A stretch of 13,549 nucleotides of DNA from JBGTLA01 sp041744375 (GCA_041744375.1 JBGTLA010000120.1:1-13549), one strand, 5' to 3'. Counted from the first letter of the stretch, positions 1 to 7,456 are shown. The notes: a model not told the origin generated them from the letters alone. A program made the numbers and translations.

Positions 1-140
1 GTGGCCTGATTCACCCCAACCCGCTCCGCCACCGTGTTGTTGGTCAATCCCTCCGCGGCCAGCAACACGATCCGAGACCGCTGGGCAATCGAATGCGGCG
101 ACTTAGGACGACGAGACCACCGTTCCAGCACCTCACGCTC
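1..140 (-). pseudogene. IS630-type transposase, N-terminal fragment
   Basis: Reading the minus strand from 140 down to the window edge gives an open frame with the look of the N-terminal helix-turn-helix region of IS630-family transposases: EREVLERWSRR, then SIAQRSRIVLLAAEGL, then NNTVAERVGVNQAT. In that family this region binds the transposon ends. The first residues of the usual N-terminus are missing, because at about 141 the sequence switches to the end of another insertion sequence, so no native start codon remains. The gene continues beyond position 1, so whether the catalytic DDE part is intact cannot be seen. I read it as a transposase gene whose 5' end was removed by a second element. 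Confidence 0.7.
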
Positions 141-200
141 CGGGGTTCCCCTCAAACCGTGGAGGCATGCTCTATAAGGAGGAGCTATGTCAGAGACACG
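140..200 (+). repeat. solo end of an insertion sequence (copy 1 of 61-bp direct repeat)
   Basis: These 61 bases are identical to 13409-13469 and in the same orientation. In the right copy they lead into a transposase reading frame, so here only the terminal segment survives: the element tip (from about 142), a strong ribosome binding site (AAGGAGGA) and the first codons of the transposase (ATG at 187, reading MSETR). After 200 the two copies diverge completely, and the frame here stops after a few further codons. The left flanks also differ (IS630 fragment here, disulfide reductase gene there), which places the element tip at the CC/GGGG step. A truncated, immobile remnant is the simplest reading. 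Confidence 0.85.
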
Positions 201-419
201 ACATCGGCGGAGAGCGCCAGAAGGACGGGTTCGTCGATCGTGAAGCTCTCCCATCCTTCGGCACCTTGCATCACCGCGACGACCTGAGCCTTGTTCATGA
301 CCCCCATGTGAAAGGCCATCACCCCTTCATCGGCGAACCTGTCCCCGATAGAAATCGGGGTCGCCGGCGGCTCGCCAGAACTGACGCTCGAGGTCCAACA
401 CCTTCTCGCGAACCGACAT
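201..419 (-). pseudogene. DUF4440/SnoaL-like gene, frameshifted and truncated
   Basis: ATG at 419 follows a good ribosome binding site (AGGAGGG on the minus strand, about 426-432). The product starts MSVREKVLDLERQFWRAAGD, then PDFYR, then in another frame DRFADEGVMAFHMGVMNKAQVV, then QGAEGWESFTIDEPVLLALSADVV. Together this resembles the N-terminal half of DUF4440 / SnoaL-like (NTF2 fold) proteins, small alpha+beta barrels of usually unknown substrate. Two lesions are visible. One extra base in the G-run (C-run 343-346 on the plus strand) throws the frame to an early stop. The insertion-sequence remnant at 200 then removes the rest of the domain. The family assignment rests on remembered pattern only; the frameshift could also be a sequencing error. 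Confidence 0.6.
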
Positions 420-613
420 GCGTGCCCTCCTGGATCGACTCAGGGGAGCCTATCGCGCCATCTCGATGTGCCGGTGTGTGCCCAAAGCTGACGGAGCGAC
501 AGCCGTGCCCCGAGCCGACCTGTGCGGGCTTCGGATCGGCCGCGAGCACCCACCTGAACTGGGCGGGATCGCTTGTGAATGTGTCAAATTCCTGCAGGTG
601 GGCAAGATGGGGT

Positions 614-781
614 ATGACCATCATCTTGACATTGGGAATGTGGATTCACGTCTACCTCAATGCCCACGTCTCCTACTCACCCACGTCGAACGCCATCTGG
701 GGGGAGTTACGACTCATCCCCGTCATCCTGGCGACGCTTCTGCTTTGGTGCGGCGTGTGGTTCGCCCTCGAGATCGCCTAG
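614..781 (+). CDS. possible 55-aa membrane protein
   Basis: An ATG at 614 opens 55 codons ending in TAG. The product has two hydrophobic stretches, residues 1-15 (MTIILTLGMWIHVYL) and about 34-52 (LRLIPVILATLLLWCGVWF), separated by a polar turn with Ser, Asn and Pro. That is the profile of a small two-helix membrane protein. The reading frame is open far upstream, but the upstream residues look like out-of-frame coding noise, so I chose this start. There is no convincing ribosome binding site directly before it. I recognise no family. It lies alone between the broken DUF4440 gene and the 3' end of acdS. It could be a remnant of a larger gene. Confidence 0.35.
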   Translation: MTIILTLGMWIHVYLNAHVSYSPTSNAIWGELRLIPVILATLLLWCGVWFALEIA

Positions 782-929
782 GGCGGTCACAGAACAACAA
801 CGGCGACCCCGGTCGTCAGCGGGTCAAAGCGCCTGGTCGGGGACCGTCGCCCCTGGCCGAAACGATTTCTCCACCACTGTCCTAGACATCACCCGGCCTC
901 AGGCGGCGGGGTCTGCCATGCCACCCGAA

Positions 930-1949
930 TCAGCCCAGGCCGGGGGCGCCGGCGTAGGCGGGAAGGGCGGGCTGTCCGCCGAGATGGGCGTACAGGACCC
1001 GGGAGCCGGGGGGGATCTCACCCGAGCGCACCATGCCGATGAGGCCTGCCATCGACTTCCCCTCGTAGACGGGGTCGGTGAGCATGCCCTCGGTTCTGGC
1101 AGCGAGGTGGATCGCCTCGATCGTCGCCTCGTCGGGAACTCCGTAGGCGGGCCCTTCGTAGCCGGCCACCACCGAGATCTCGTCGTCTCGGAGCGGGCGT
1201 TCCACACCGATCTTGGTGGCGGTGGCGGCGGCGATCCGGGCAACTTGCTCGATGGTCTTGCCCAGTGTGGCGGAGGCGTCGATGCCGACGACTCGGCGGT
1301 CATCTCGGTTCTCCAGGGCGAACCCGGCGATCATGCCGGCGTGGGTTGACCCGGTCACGGTGCAGACGATGATGTGGTCGAAGAACACCCCCTGTTCGGC
1401 CTCCTGGTCGGCCACCTCTCGGGCCCAGTTGGCAAACCCCAATCCTCCGAGAGGATGGTCCGAAGCTCCGGCCGGAATGGCATACGGCTTGCCTCCGGCC
1501 TTCTCGACCGATTCGAGAGCGCGCTTCCAGCTTTCTCGGAACCCGATGTCGAATCCGGCGGGGTCGATTCGAATGTCGCCGCCCAGGATGCGCGTCAGCT
1601 GGATGTTGCCGACCTTGTCGTAGATGACCTCAGGCCATTCGACCCATCCTTCTTGGACCGTCACCGCCCCTAGACCGAGGTGACGTGCCACCCCGGTCAC
1701 CTGGCGAGTGTGATTCGACTGGATCCCGCCTATGGAGACGAGGGTGTCACAGCCCTGCGCCAAGGCGTCGGCCACGAGGTACTCGAGCTTGCGGACCTTG
1801 TTGCCCCCGTATGCGATCCCCGAGTTGCAGTCCTCCCGTTTCGCCCAGACTTCCACGTTTCCACCGAGCGCCTCGCTGAGCCGAGGGAGGGGATGGAGGG
1901 GCGATGGGCCGAAGAGAAGCGGCGTGCGTTGAAAGTCGTCGAGGCTCAT
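930..1949 (-). CDS. acdS: 1-aminocyclopropane-1-carboxylate deaminase
   Basis: A complete 339-residue PLP enzyme of the tryptophan-synthase-beta fold, the normal length for ACC deaminase. This cytoplasmic enzyme cleaves ACC, the plant ethylene precursor, to 2-oxobutyrate and ammonia. Visible landmarks are the PLP lysine in GGNK (Lys51), the nucleophilic Ser78 in GGIQSNHTR, Tyr269 in the EGPAY segment, Tyr295-Glu296 in DPVYEGKS and Leu323 in YAHLGG. The Glu/Leu pair is what separates true ACC deaminases from the related D-cysteine desulfhydrases, which usually have Ser and Thr there. ATG at 1949 is preceded by GAAGGGA at good spacing. The C-terminus (AYAGAPGLG) differs from the usual ending. 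No acdR-type regulator is adjacent; the gene stands alone. Confidence 0.92.
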   Translation of the reverse strand: MSLDDFQRTPLLFGPSPLHPLPRLSEALGGNVEVWAKREDCNSGIAYGGNKVRKLEYLVADALAQGCDTLVSIGGIQSNHTRQVTGVARHLGLGAVTVQEGWVEWPEVIYDKVGNIQLTRILGGDIRIDPAGFDIGFRESWKRALESVEKAGGKPYAIPAGASDHPLGGLGFANWAREVADQEAEQGVFFDHIIVCTVTGSTHAGMIAGFALENRDDRRVVGIDASATLGKTIEQVARIAAATATKIGVERPLRDDEISVVAGYEGPAYGVPDEATIEAIHLAARTEGMLTDPVYEGKSMAGLIGMVRSGEIPPGSRVLYAHLGGQPALPAYAGAPGLG

Positions 1950-2242
1950 CGGAGTCCCTTCGTGAGGTGGCCCCGAATCGTATCGGGTCCCGGTAGTGGA
2001 CGACGTGTGGGCATCAGGTGGTGCGTAGTCGTTGCCGCCGCTGTGGGAAGTCCCCTGCTCTTGTCCGCAATGGACCCGCGGAGATCCTCATCGACCTCGG
2101 CTGTGGTTACAGAATCCGCGCGGAAACCTGGCGATGCGCAACGGCGGTGTGACCATCGGCCCTGGGCACGAACTCTGCCAAAGCAGACAATGGCACCAAG
2201 TCTTCCCCGCCGAGACAAGACGATCGACTGGAGGCACCGCAA

Positions 2243-3019
2243 GTGAAGTTCTCAACTAGAAGGGCCGGTGGGTTGGCTGTGGCCACGATGCTGGTGGTAC
2301 TGGTAGGGCTGGTGGCTGCTCCTACGGTGGCAAGCACAGCCACTCATGTCATCGAGCTACCCAAGACGATCGTCTTCGGAGTCGAAGGCCAGGAGATCGA
2401 TTTGGGGACGTTCGCGACCCCGGCCGATCTCGTCGGCTACCGCTGCGCCGTTTCCACGTCCGGCAACAACAACGTGTCGGTCCATGTGGGAAACGACCTA
2501 TTGGTCACCTCAGCAGATTCCGTCACGTTGTTTGGTGTTGAGGACGCCATCAACAAGAGAACCGAGGCGGCAGGGCTGCTCACCTTGGGTGATCAGATCA
2601 CGTTCACACTGGTGCTTGGGCCGGATGGAATCTATTCGGCGGAGCAACGAATCGAGTTCGACTGCCAGGCCCCGCCCACAACGACGACAACGCAACCGGA
2701 CGATACGTCCACCACGATGCCCGAAGTGACGACTGTACCCGGAGAAACCACCACCACCGGACCCCCAGAAAGCGACACAACGCTCCCGACTACCACCCTG
2801 CCCGAGGAGCCGGAAGATACGACCACGACAACGGGGCCTGAGGTTGGGGCGGAGACGACCACCACGGCGAGCGAGCCCGTGGGCACCCTGCCCTTCACGG
2901 GAGCCCCCGGATCGGACCAGATGGCGGTGTTGGCCCTTTTGGCGATAGCAACCGGAAGCGGACTCGTGGTGAGCACCCGTCGGAGCAGCGAGACAGTGGA
3001 AAGTGACCGGGCAGATTGA
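2243..3019 (+). CDS. LPXTG-type cell-wall-anchored surface protein
   Basis: A GTG at 2243 follows CTGGAGG (2229-2235) and starts a 258-residue exported protein. Residues 1-30 form a Sec signal (KFSTRR, then a long Val/Leu/Ala core, then APTVAS). Residues about 35-142 are a beta-rich domain with only two cysteines (68 and 141), likely to pair. Residues 145-212 are a Thr/Pro/Glu-rich wall-spanning linker. LPFTG at 216-220, a hydrophobic segment (about 227-243) and the basic tail STRR complete a sortase sorting signal. The folded domain matches nothing I recognise. The stop codon overlaps the putative TTG start of the next gene, so the two are probably co-transcribed. No sortase gene is in the window. 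Confidence 0.85.
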   Translation: MKFSTRRAGGLAVATMLVVLVGLVAAPTVASTATHVIELPKTIVFGVEGQEIDLGTFATPADLVGYRCAVSTSGNNNVSVHVGNDLLVTSADSVTLFGVEDAINKRTEAAGLLTLGDQITFTLVLGPDGIYSAEQRIEFDCQAPPTTTTTQPDDTSTTMPEVTTVPGETTTTGPPESDTTLPTTTLPEEPEDTTTTTGPEVGAETTTTASEPVGTLPFTGAPGSDQMAVLALLAIATGSGLVVSTRRSSETVESDRAD

Positions 3020-3801
3020 AGGAGACAGCCGGCATCGCGACGAAGATGGGCCGAAGGGTCACGGCGCTGGTGGTGCTGGCTTTGGTGGGGGTGGCGTGCG
3101 GAACGGGTGACGAAACCGGCGGGAGCATTGTGACCCAACCGATCGGTACCACGACGTTGGCTTCGGCCACGACCGTATCCACCCGTCCGATGACGACGTC
3201 CACCACCACCCGGGCCGAGACGACCACGACGGTAGAGACGTCCACCACTGAGGCCCCCGTGGGGACCGTGGCGGAGGTGGTGGGTTGGGTCCAGGGCTGG
3301 CTCGACGATCAGTTCGAGCGGTCCGACCCGCCCGACGGAGTGGTTGGGCCGGCTCGGATCCGGTGTTCGGACTCGGGACCCGTCACAGGGGGAGATGTTC
3401 TGGCCTGCACTGTCGAACCCCAGACTGCACCGGGTTTTGAGCTCGACGTGGGGGGCATCGTCATCTATGTGCTCGATGCGTCGGGGCCGGCGATGTGGGA
3501 GATGGGCACCGACCTGCCGGACACGACGGAGCGGCTTGCCGACCTGTACCAGGGAGCCGCCCATGGCCTACTGTGTCGGGATTTGCTTTCCACCGACTTC
3601 GCCACAGAAGCTTTCCCCTTCAGCGGCGTCGGGCGCCCAGATGAATCGGCGTTCTTCTGGTCCTTGGTGTACTGGTCGCTGGAGGGAGAGCCGGCTCGGA
3701 TGGATGCCGACGGGAACGGGATTCCATGCGAGATCCTCTTTGAAGACGATATGGTGGCCGATGTGCTTCGGGGAGGCCCGGTTCCCCTCTATTTGAGATA
3801 G
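3016..3801 (+). CDS. lipoprotein with Thr-rich linker and Excalibur-like C-terminus
   Basis: The frame opens at a TTG overlapping the previous stop, but ATG at 3046 (residue 11) gives a cleaner lipoprotein signal: MGRRV, a hydrophobic core and the lipobox VGVAC with lipid-accepting Cys28 (TTG numbering). A Thr/Ser-rich linker (about 41-80) follows, then a mature region of about 180 residues containing Cys117, Cys131, Cys187 and Cys238. Near the end, MDADGNGIPCE (229-239) looks like the calcium-binding loop of the Excalibur domain (DxDxDGxxCE). The AAGGAG at 3019-3024 fits neither start well, so the start is uncertain. The role is unknown; it is probably an outer-face envelope protein expressed with the LPFTG protein. 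Confidence 0.75.
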   Translation: MKETAGIATKMGRRVTALVVLALVGVACGTGDETGGSIVTQPIGTTTLASATTVSTRPMTTSTTTRAETTTTVETSTTEAPVGTVAEVVGWVQGWLDDQFERSDPPDGVVGPARIRCSDSGPVTGGDVLACTVEPQTAPGFELDVGGIVIYVLDASGPAMWEMGTDLPDTTERLADLYQGAAHGLLCRDLLSTDFATEAFPFSGVGRPDESAFFWSLVYWSLEGEPARMDADGNGIPCEILFEDDMVADVLRGGPVPLYLR

Positions 3802-3826
3802 GACTCCCTGCCCGCGGACTGAGCGG

Positions 3827-3845
3827 CGCGAGGTCGTTCCTCGCG
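3827..3845. terminator. stem-loop between convergent genes
   Basis: A perfect 7-bp stem with a 5-base loop, CGCGAGG-TCGTT-CCTCGCG, lies just after the lipoprotein gene (ends 3801) and before the 3' end of the convergent ankyrin gene (3945). There is no T-run on either strand, so it is not a classical intrinsic terminator, but T-less hairpins in this position are common in high-GC actinobacteria. It may serve both directions. Confidence 0.4.
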
Positions 3846-3944
3846 GCGGTACCAGCCAATCACTGACGACTCACGAAGGACCGCCAAGGTCGGCAGCCGG
3901 GAAACGGTGGGCCCACGGCGCCTGACACGGACTGTTGCGTCGCC

Positions 3945-4862
3945 TCAGCTCGTGGAAGAGCGCGATGCAATGAGGTCGGTCAACTCCTTCCGTTCCAGGG
4001 CCTCGGCCCACTCCTTGACCGTGAGGGCCCGGCCCCGGCCGACCGAGCACCCCCGCTGACATGCTGCTGCCGCCTCGAGACTGGCTCCATGGTCGAGGAG
4101 TATCTCCACCAACTCCGGGGACTGGTTGAGAAACACAGCAAGGAGCAGCGGAGTGTGACCGGCAGAGGAAAGAGCGTCTACGTCGGCCCCCAGGGCCAGA
4201 AGTGCCCTGGTGCTTTCGATCCGGCCGGAGGCCACCGCCAACGCCAGGGGGGTCGGTCCGCTCTCGCGCGGATAGCCATGGCCCTGGGTGACCACCATGG
4301 ATGGCTGGTCCACCTCGAGGTCGGCCCGCCGTACGAGAGTTTCCAGCGTCTCTGTGGCTCCTGCCGAAGCGGCGTGGTCGAGAGCATTCATTCCCGACCG
4401 GGACCGAACCGTCGGGTCGGCGCCGGCATCGAGAAGAACCGACAGTGATGCCACTGCTTCCGCCCCGGCGGCGACGTGTACTGCTGTGAGTCCGTCCGAT
4501 AGGGCATGGACGTCGGCTCCTGCATCGATCAGCATCTGCACGACCTCGGCGTGGTCGCGGTTGGCGGCGCGCATGAGAGGCGTCAACCCCGTCACGATCG
4601 GCTCGTCGGGGTTGGCACCGTTGTCGAGGAGGCTCCGCACGCTGACAGAATCCCCCGAGCTGGCCGCGTCGGAAAGGTCCATTTCGGGGTCTATGGCGGC
4701 TTTGTCGCAGCCGGACAACGTCAGCACGGTGAGCAGGACAAACGACACCGTCACGAGTCGTCCCCGTGACCTTTCACCGCAGGCGGCAGGCTTGGCGAAA
4801 TGCCGCCGAAGAGGCGTCGCCTTCCAGTAGAGACCGGGACGTGTTTCATCCATCGCACTCAT
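3945..4862 (-). CDS. ankyrin-repeat lipoprotein
   Basis: About six ankyrin repeats follow a lipoprotein signal. The open frame extends to a GTG at 4964, but that start would abut the divergent kinase gene, so I take ATG at 4862 (MSAMDETRPG). Alternatives are ATG 4853 and GTG 4754, the latter with GGGGA 8 bases upstream. Basic residues (ERSRGR) precede a hydrophobic core and the lipobox LSGC; the Cys is residue 52 from ATG 4862. Ankyrin units show the expected TPLMRAA, HVAAGAE, ALDHAAS, TPLALAV and TPLLLAV helices with GAD/GAN turns. Ankyrin repeats bind other proteins; anchoring by lipid implies a partner outside the membrane. No catalytic domain is fused. It converges on the Excalibur-like lipoprotein gene. 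Confidence 0.8.
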   Translation of the reverse strand: MSAMDETRPGLYWKATPLRRHFAKPAACGERSRGRLVTVSFVLLTVLTLSGCDKAAIDPEMDLSDAASSGDSVSVRSLLDNGANPDEPIVTGLTPLMRAANRDHAEVVQMLIDAGADVHALSDGLTAVHVAAGAEAVASLSVLLDAGADPTVRSRSGMNALDHAASAGATETLETLVRRADLEVDQPSMVVTQGHGYPRESGPTPLALAVASGRIESTRALLALGADVDALSSAGHTPLLLAVFLNQSPELVEILLDHGASLEAAAACQRGCSVGRGRALTVKEWAEALERKELTDLIASRSSTS

Positions 4863-4964
4863 GCTGGCACCAGGGATGGGCGATCGAGCGGGCCCCGAGA
4901 ATCTCCACATCCCCAGATTGCATGGAGGCCTGAAGACGAGCGCGAGAAGCGCCGATAGAGACAC

Positions 4965-6242
4965 ATGTCCGAGCGCAACGTGAATGAATTGATGGTGCCG
5001 TCATCCATGGATAGTTTCCTGGATGACTATCAGATCGTGCGTCTCACTGTGAGCGTGATGGGGCTGGTGGTACTGGTTGCCTTCGGTCTGGCCTTGGGCT
5101 GGTCCGTGGTAGGCCCTTACGTCGCCGCTCTTTCTCTGAGCGGCGGCCATGCACTGTGGTGCCGGTTCCGGAAGATCCGGTCGCCTCTCTCCATGCTGTT
5201 GCTCGATACGACGGTGTGGGGCGCCATGATGGTGGTGGCGGGCGACCCCGTCATAAGCGCGGTGAGCCTCGCCTTCCTGTTCGTGCTGGCGGTTCTCTTC
5301 TCCGACGGATACTGGCGACTTTCTCTTCTCGCCGGTGCAGCCGCGTGGTACGCGCTCTCCGTCCTCATTGCGCAAGACTTGGTGACCGACTCATATCGCC
5401 AGATGGCGGGAGTGTTTCTCATCAGCGGCGGCTTGGCGACGATGATCCATCGGGTTCGCGCCTGGTTGGGACGGCTCGACGCCGGGCGCTCCCAGATGCT
5501 CGGGACGGTCAGTCACGAGCTGCGCAACAATCTCACCGGGATGATGGGATTGACTGAGATCGTCAGCACAGATCCCGACCTGAGTCGTGAAGAGGCCAGA
5601 GACCTGGTGATCATGGCACATCAACAAGCGGTGGACGCGTCCGAGATAGTGGAGGATCTGCTCACCGCCACACGGCTGGAGCGGTCAGCGTTGAGTGTGG
5701 CGCTCGAGGCCGTCGACGTCTCGGCCGAGGTGGAGACGACCGTGCGACGGTTCGTGGGCGAGGGAATCGTCTTGTCCTTGCAGACGACATCAGGCTTGCC
5801 GCCTGCCGCAGCCGACGCCCTCCGGGTCCGCCAGATCCTGCGCAACCTGGTCTCGAATGCGGTTCGATACGGCGGTTCGTCCATCCGGGTCACCACCGAC
5901 GCCGTCGGTGCCGGCATCCGAGTGACTGTCGGCGACGATGGCGACGGGGTGCCCCGGGAGGACGAGGCCACCATTTTTCTCCCCTACCGGCGCTCCACCA
6001 GATCCCGCCATGCCGCCTCGGTAGGACTGGGGTTGTGGATTTCCCGCCAGCTGGCCGATGCCATGGGAGGCGGTCTCGAGTACCAGCGAGTCGACGGGTG
6101 GACGGAGTTCGTTCTGACCCTCAACGTCCATGACGGAGGCCCTGGTCAGTTGTCGACCAGGCCGCGCGTTCGTAACAATCGTTCGGTCGGCCATGATGTT
6201 GGCGGGGACTCAGAAGCGGTGGCTGCCGCTGCGTCGAGTTAG
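4965..6242 (+). CDS. orphan membrane sensor histidine kinase
   Basis: A 425-residue two-component sensor kinase. Residues about 25-165 hold several hydrophobic segments (roughly five to six helices) with very short loops, so sensing is probably within the membrane. HisKA follows with phospho-acceptor His184 in SHELRNN. The HATPase_c domain shows an N-box RNLVSNAVRYGG (Asn298), a G1 box DDGDGVP (324-330) and a G2 box GLGLWIS (354-360). Residues about 391-425 form a Gly/Ala/Ser-rich tail beyond the normal end of the domain, possibly from a late frameshift or read-out. ATG 4965 has a weak ribosome binding site; Met10 or Met15 are alternatives. No response-regulator gene is next to it in this window, so its partner is unknown. 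Confidence 0.88.
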   Translation: MSERNVNELMVPSSMDSFLDDYQIVRLTVSVMGLVVLVAFGLALGWSVVGPYVAALSLSGGHALWCRFRKIRSPLSMLLLDTTVWGAMMVVAGDPVISAVSLAFLFVLAVLFSDGYWRLSLLAGAAAWYALSVLIAQDLVTDSYRQMAGVFLISGGLATMIHRVRAWLGRLDAGRSQMLGTVSHELRNNLTGMMGLTEIVSTDPDLSREEARDLVIMAHQQAVDASEIVEDLLTATRLERSALSVALEAVDVSAEVETTVRRFVGEGIVLSLQTTSGLPPAAADALRVRQILRNLVSNAVRYGGSSIRVTTDAVGAGIRVTVGDDGDGVPREDEATIFLPYRRSTRSRHAASVGLGLWISRQLADAMGGGLEYQRVDGWTEFVLTLNVHDGGPGQLSTRPRVRNNRSVGHDVGGDSEAVAAAASS

Positions 6243-6398
6243 GCAAGCTGCTCGAGGGCACCGTGGGGAGTGAGCTGGTCGGCTGGCGCATGATCGACCC
6301 CAACACCATGTCACCCAATGCGACGTCGTCTCCCTAGAGTTTGAGGCGCTCTCAGGCCGGGTTGTTGGGTCGGGTCGTTCAGTGGACGGAGATGACGG

Positions 6399-7310
6399 AT
6401 GCAACGCTGCGGTTTCATCGGACTGGGCCATCTCGGTGTTCATCTGGCCTCGAGCCTCGTCAGGGCGGGCTTTGACGTCACGGTGCACGACCTCGAACGG
6501 GTGGTTGCCGAGCCGCTGCTCGATGCCGGAGCCATGTGGGCAGGCTCGCCGGCGGAAGTGGCCGCAACGGTCGAGGTGGTGTTCACCTGTCTCCCCACGC
6601 CGGGCGCAGTGACCACGGTGGTGGCCGGCGAAGGAGGGATTTTGGAAGGGTCTACGGCCGGGCTGGTCTGGGTGGACATGAGCACCAACGACATCCACGA
6701 GCTCCACAAGCTGGCCGCGTTGGTGGCAAGAAGCGGTGTGGTTTGTCTGGAGGCGCCTGTCACCGGTGGGGTCCACAAAGCCGCTTCCGGCGAAATCACC
6801 GTCGTGGTAGGAGGGGATGAGGACACCTACCAGCGCCTGCTCCCCCAGTTCCGAGCCATGGGCGACCAGGTGTTTCATATGGGTCCTTTGGGGAGCGCCT
6901 CGATCATAAAGGTGATCACCAACATGCTGGCGTTCACCCATCTGGTGGCCACCGGTGAGGCGCTCATGCTGGCCAGGCGGGGTGGCCTCGATCTCACCCG
7001 GTCCTTCGAGGTCATCAAGGCCAGCTCCGGCAACAGTTTCGTGCACGAGACCGAGAGTCAGGTCATCTTCAGCGGCAGTTACAACATTGGGTTCACAATG
7101 GATTTGGCATGCAAAGACCTAGGTTTCGCCAGACAGCTCGGAGCCGAACTCGGGGTGCCTCTCGAGCTCGCCGACCTGGTAGAGCAGACGTTCCTGCGGG
7201 CCCGCTCACAGTACGGAGGTTCGGCCTGGTCGAGTCAAGTGGTGAAACTCCTCGAGGACGCTCTCGGAACGGACCTGCGCGCGCCCGGCTTCCCCGAGAT
7301 GCTGACGTGA
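6399..7310 (+). CDS. 3-hydroxyisobutyrate-dehydrogenase-family NAD(P) oxidoreductase
   Basis: A 303-residue beta-hydroxyacid dehydrogenase, normal length for the family. The Rossmann motif is at the N-terminus (GFIGLGHLG, 5-13). The second conserved element is VDMSTND (92-98), the substrate-binding stretch is APVTGG (119-124), the catalytic lysine is Lys171 in SIIKVITNML, and CKDLGFA (238-244) matches the conserved C-terminal KD element. Members reduce or oxidise small beta-hydroxy acids such as 3-hydroxyisobutyrate or tartronate semialdehyde; the exact substrate cannot be read from sequence. ATG 6399 has GGAG at 6388-6391 with 7-base spacing. It stands alone, 156 bases after the kinase gene, with no valine- or glyoxylate-pathway partner beside it. 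Confidence 0.88.
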   Translation: MQRCGFIGLGHLGVHLASSLVRAGFDVTVHDLERVVAEPLLDAGAMWAGSPAEVAATVEVVFTCLPTPGAVTTVVAGEGGILEGSTAGLVWVDMSTNDIHELHKLAALVARSGVVCLEAPVTGGVHKAASGEITVVVGGDEDTYQRLLPQFRAMGDQVFHMGPLGSASIIKVITNMLAFTHLVATGEALMLARRGGLDLTRSFEVIKASSGNSFVHETESQVIFSGSYNIGFTMDLACKDLGFARQLGAELGVPLELADLVEQTFLRARSQYGGSAWSSQVVKLLEDALGTDLRAPGFPEMLT

Positions 7311-7350
7311 GCGTCGGGAGCACCTCGGTGCTGGCAACGGGTTGGAACAA

Positions 7351-7440
7351 CAGCATCTGCGAGAGGCTGCGGGCATGTTGGTGGTAGGCGTCGAGATCCG
7401 AGACGACATCCCACATCAATGACGGGGGAGCATGGAGGAT
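7351..7440 (-). pseudogene. possible SRPBCC-domain remnant
   Basis: The minus strand between the membrane-protein stop (7457) and the end of the dehydrogenase gene encodes, without its own start, ILHAPPSLMWDVVSDLDAY followed by HQHARSLSQ. This resembles the first strand and helix of SRPBCC / polyketide-cyclase-type domains (xAPPxxVWDVVSDLxxY). The reading frame then runs into the antisense of the dehydrogenase gene and loses any resemblance. It may be the stub of a deleted gene, or chance. Confidence 0.25.
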
Positions 7441-7456
7441 CCGGCTACCTCCAGTG

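Noticed and set aside
420..613. Minus-strand frame upstream of the DUF4440 fragment (FDTFTSDPAQFRWVLAADP region)
   Set aside because: A few residues look protein-like, but there is no start with a ribosome binding site and no recognisable family; it overlaps the DUF4440 start region.
2632..3564. A 310-codon minus-strand open frame with Val/Ser repeats
   Set aside because: The repeats are the antisense of the Thr-rich linkers of the two surface proteins.
6210..7046. A 278-codon minus-strand open frame
   Set aside because: It is antisense to the dehydrogenase gene, is rich in His/Arg/Gly with no domain pattern, and reflects high-GC codon bias.
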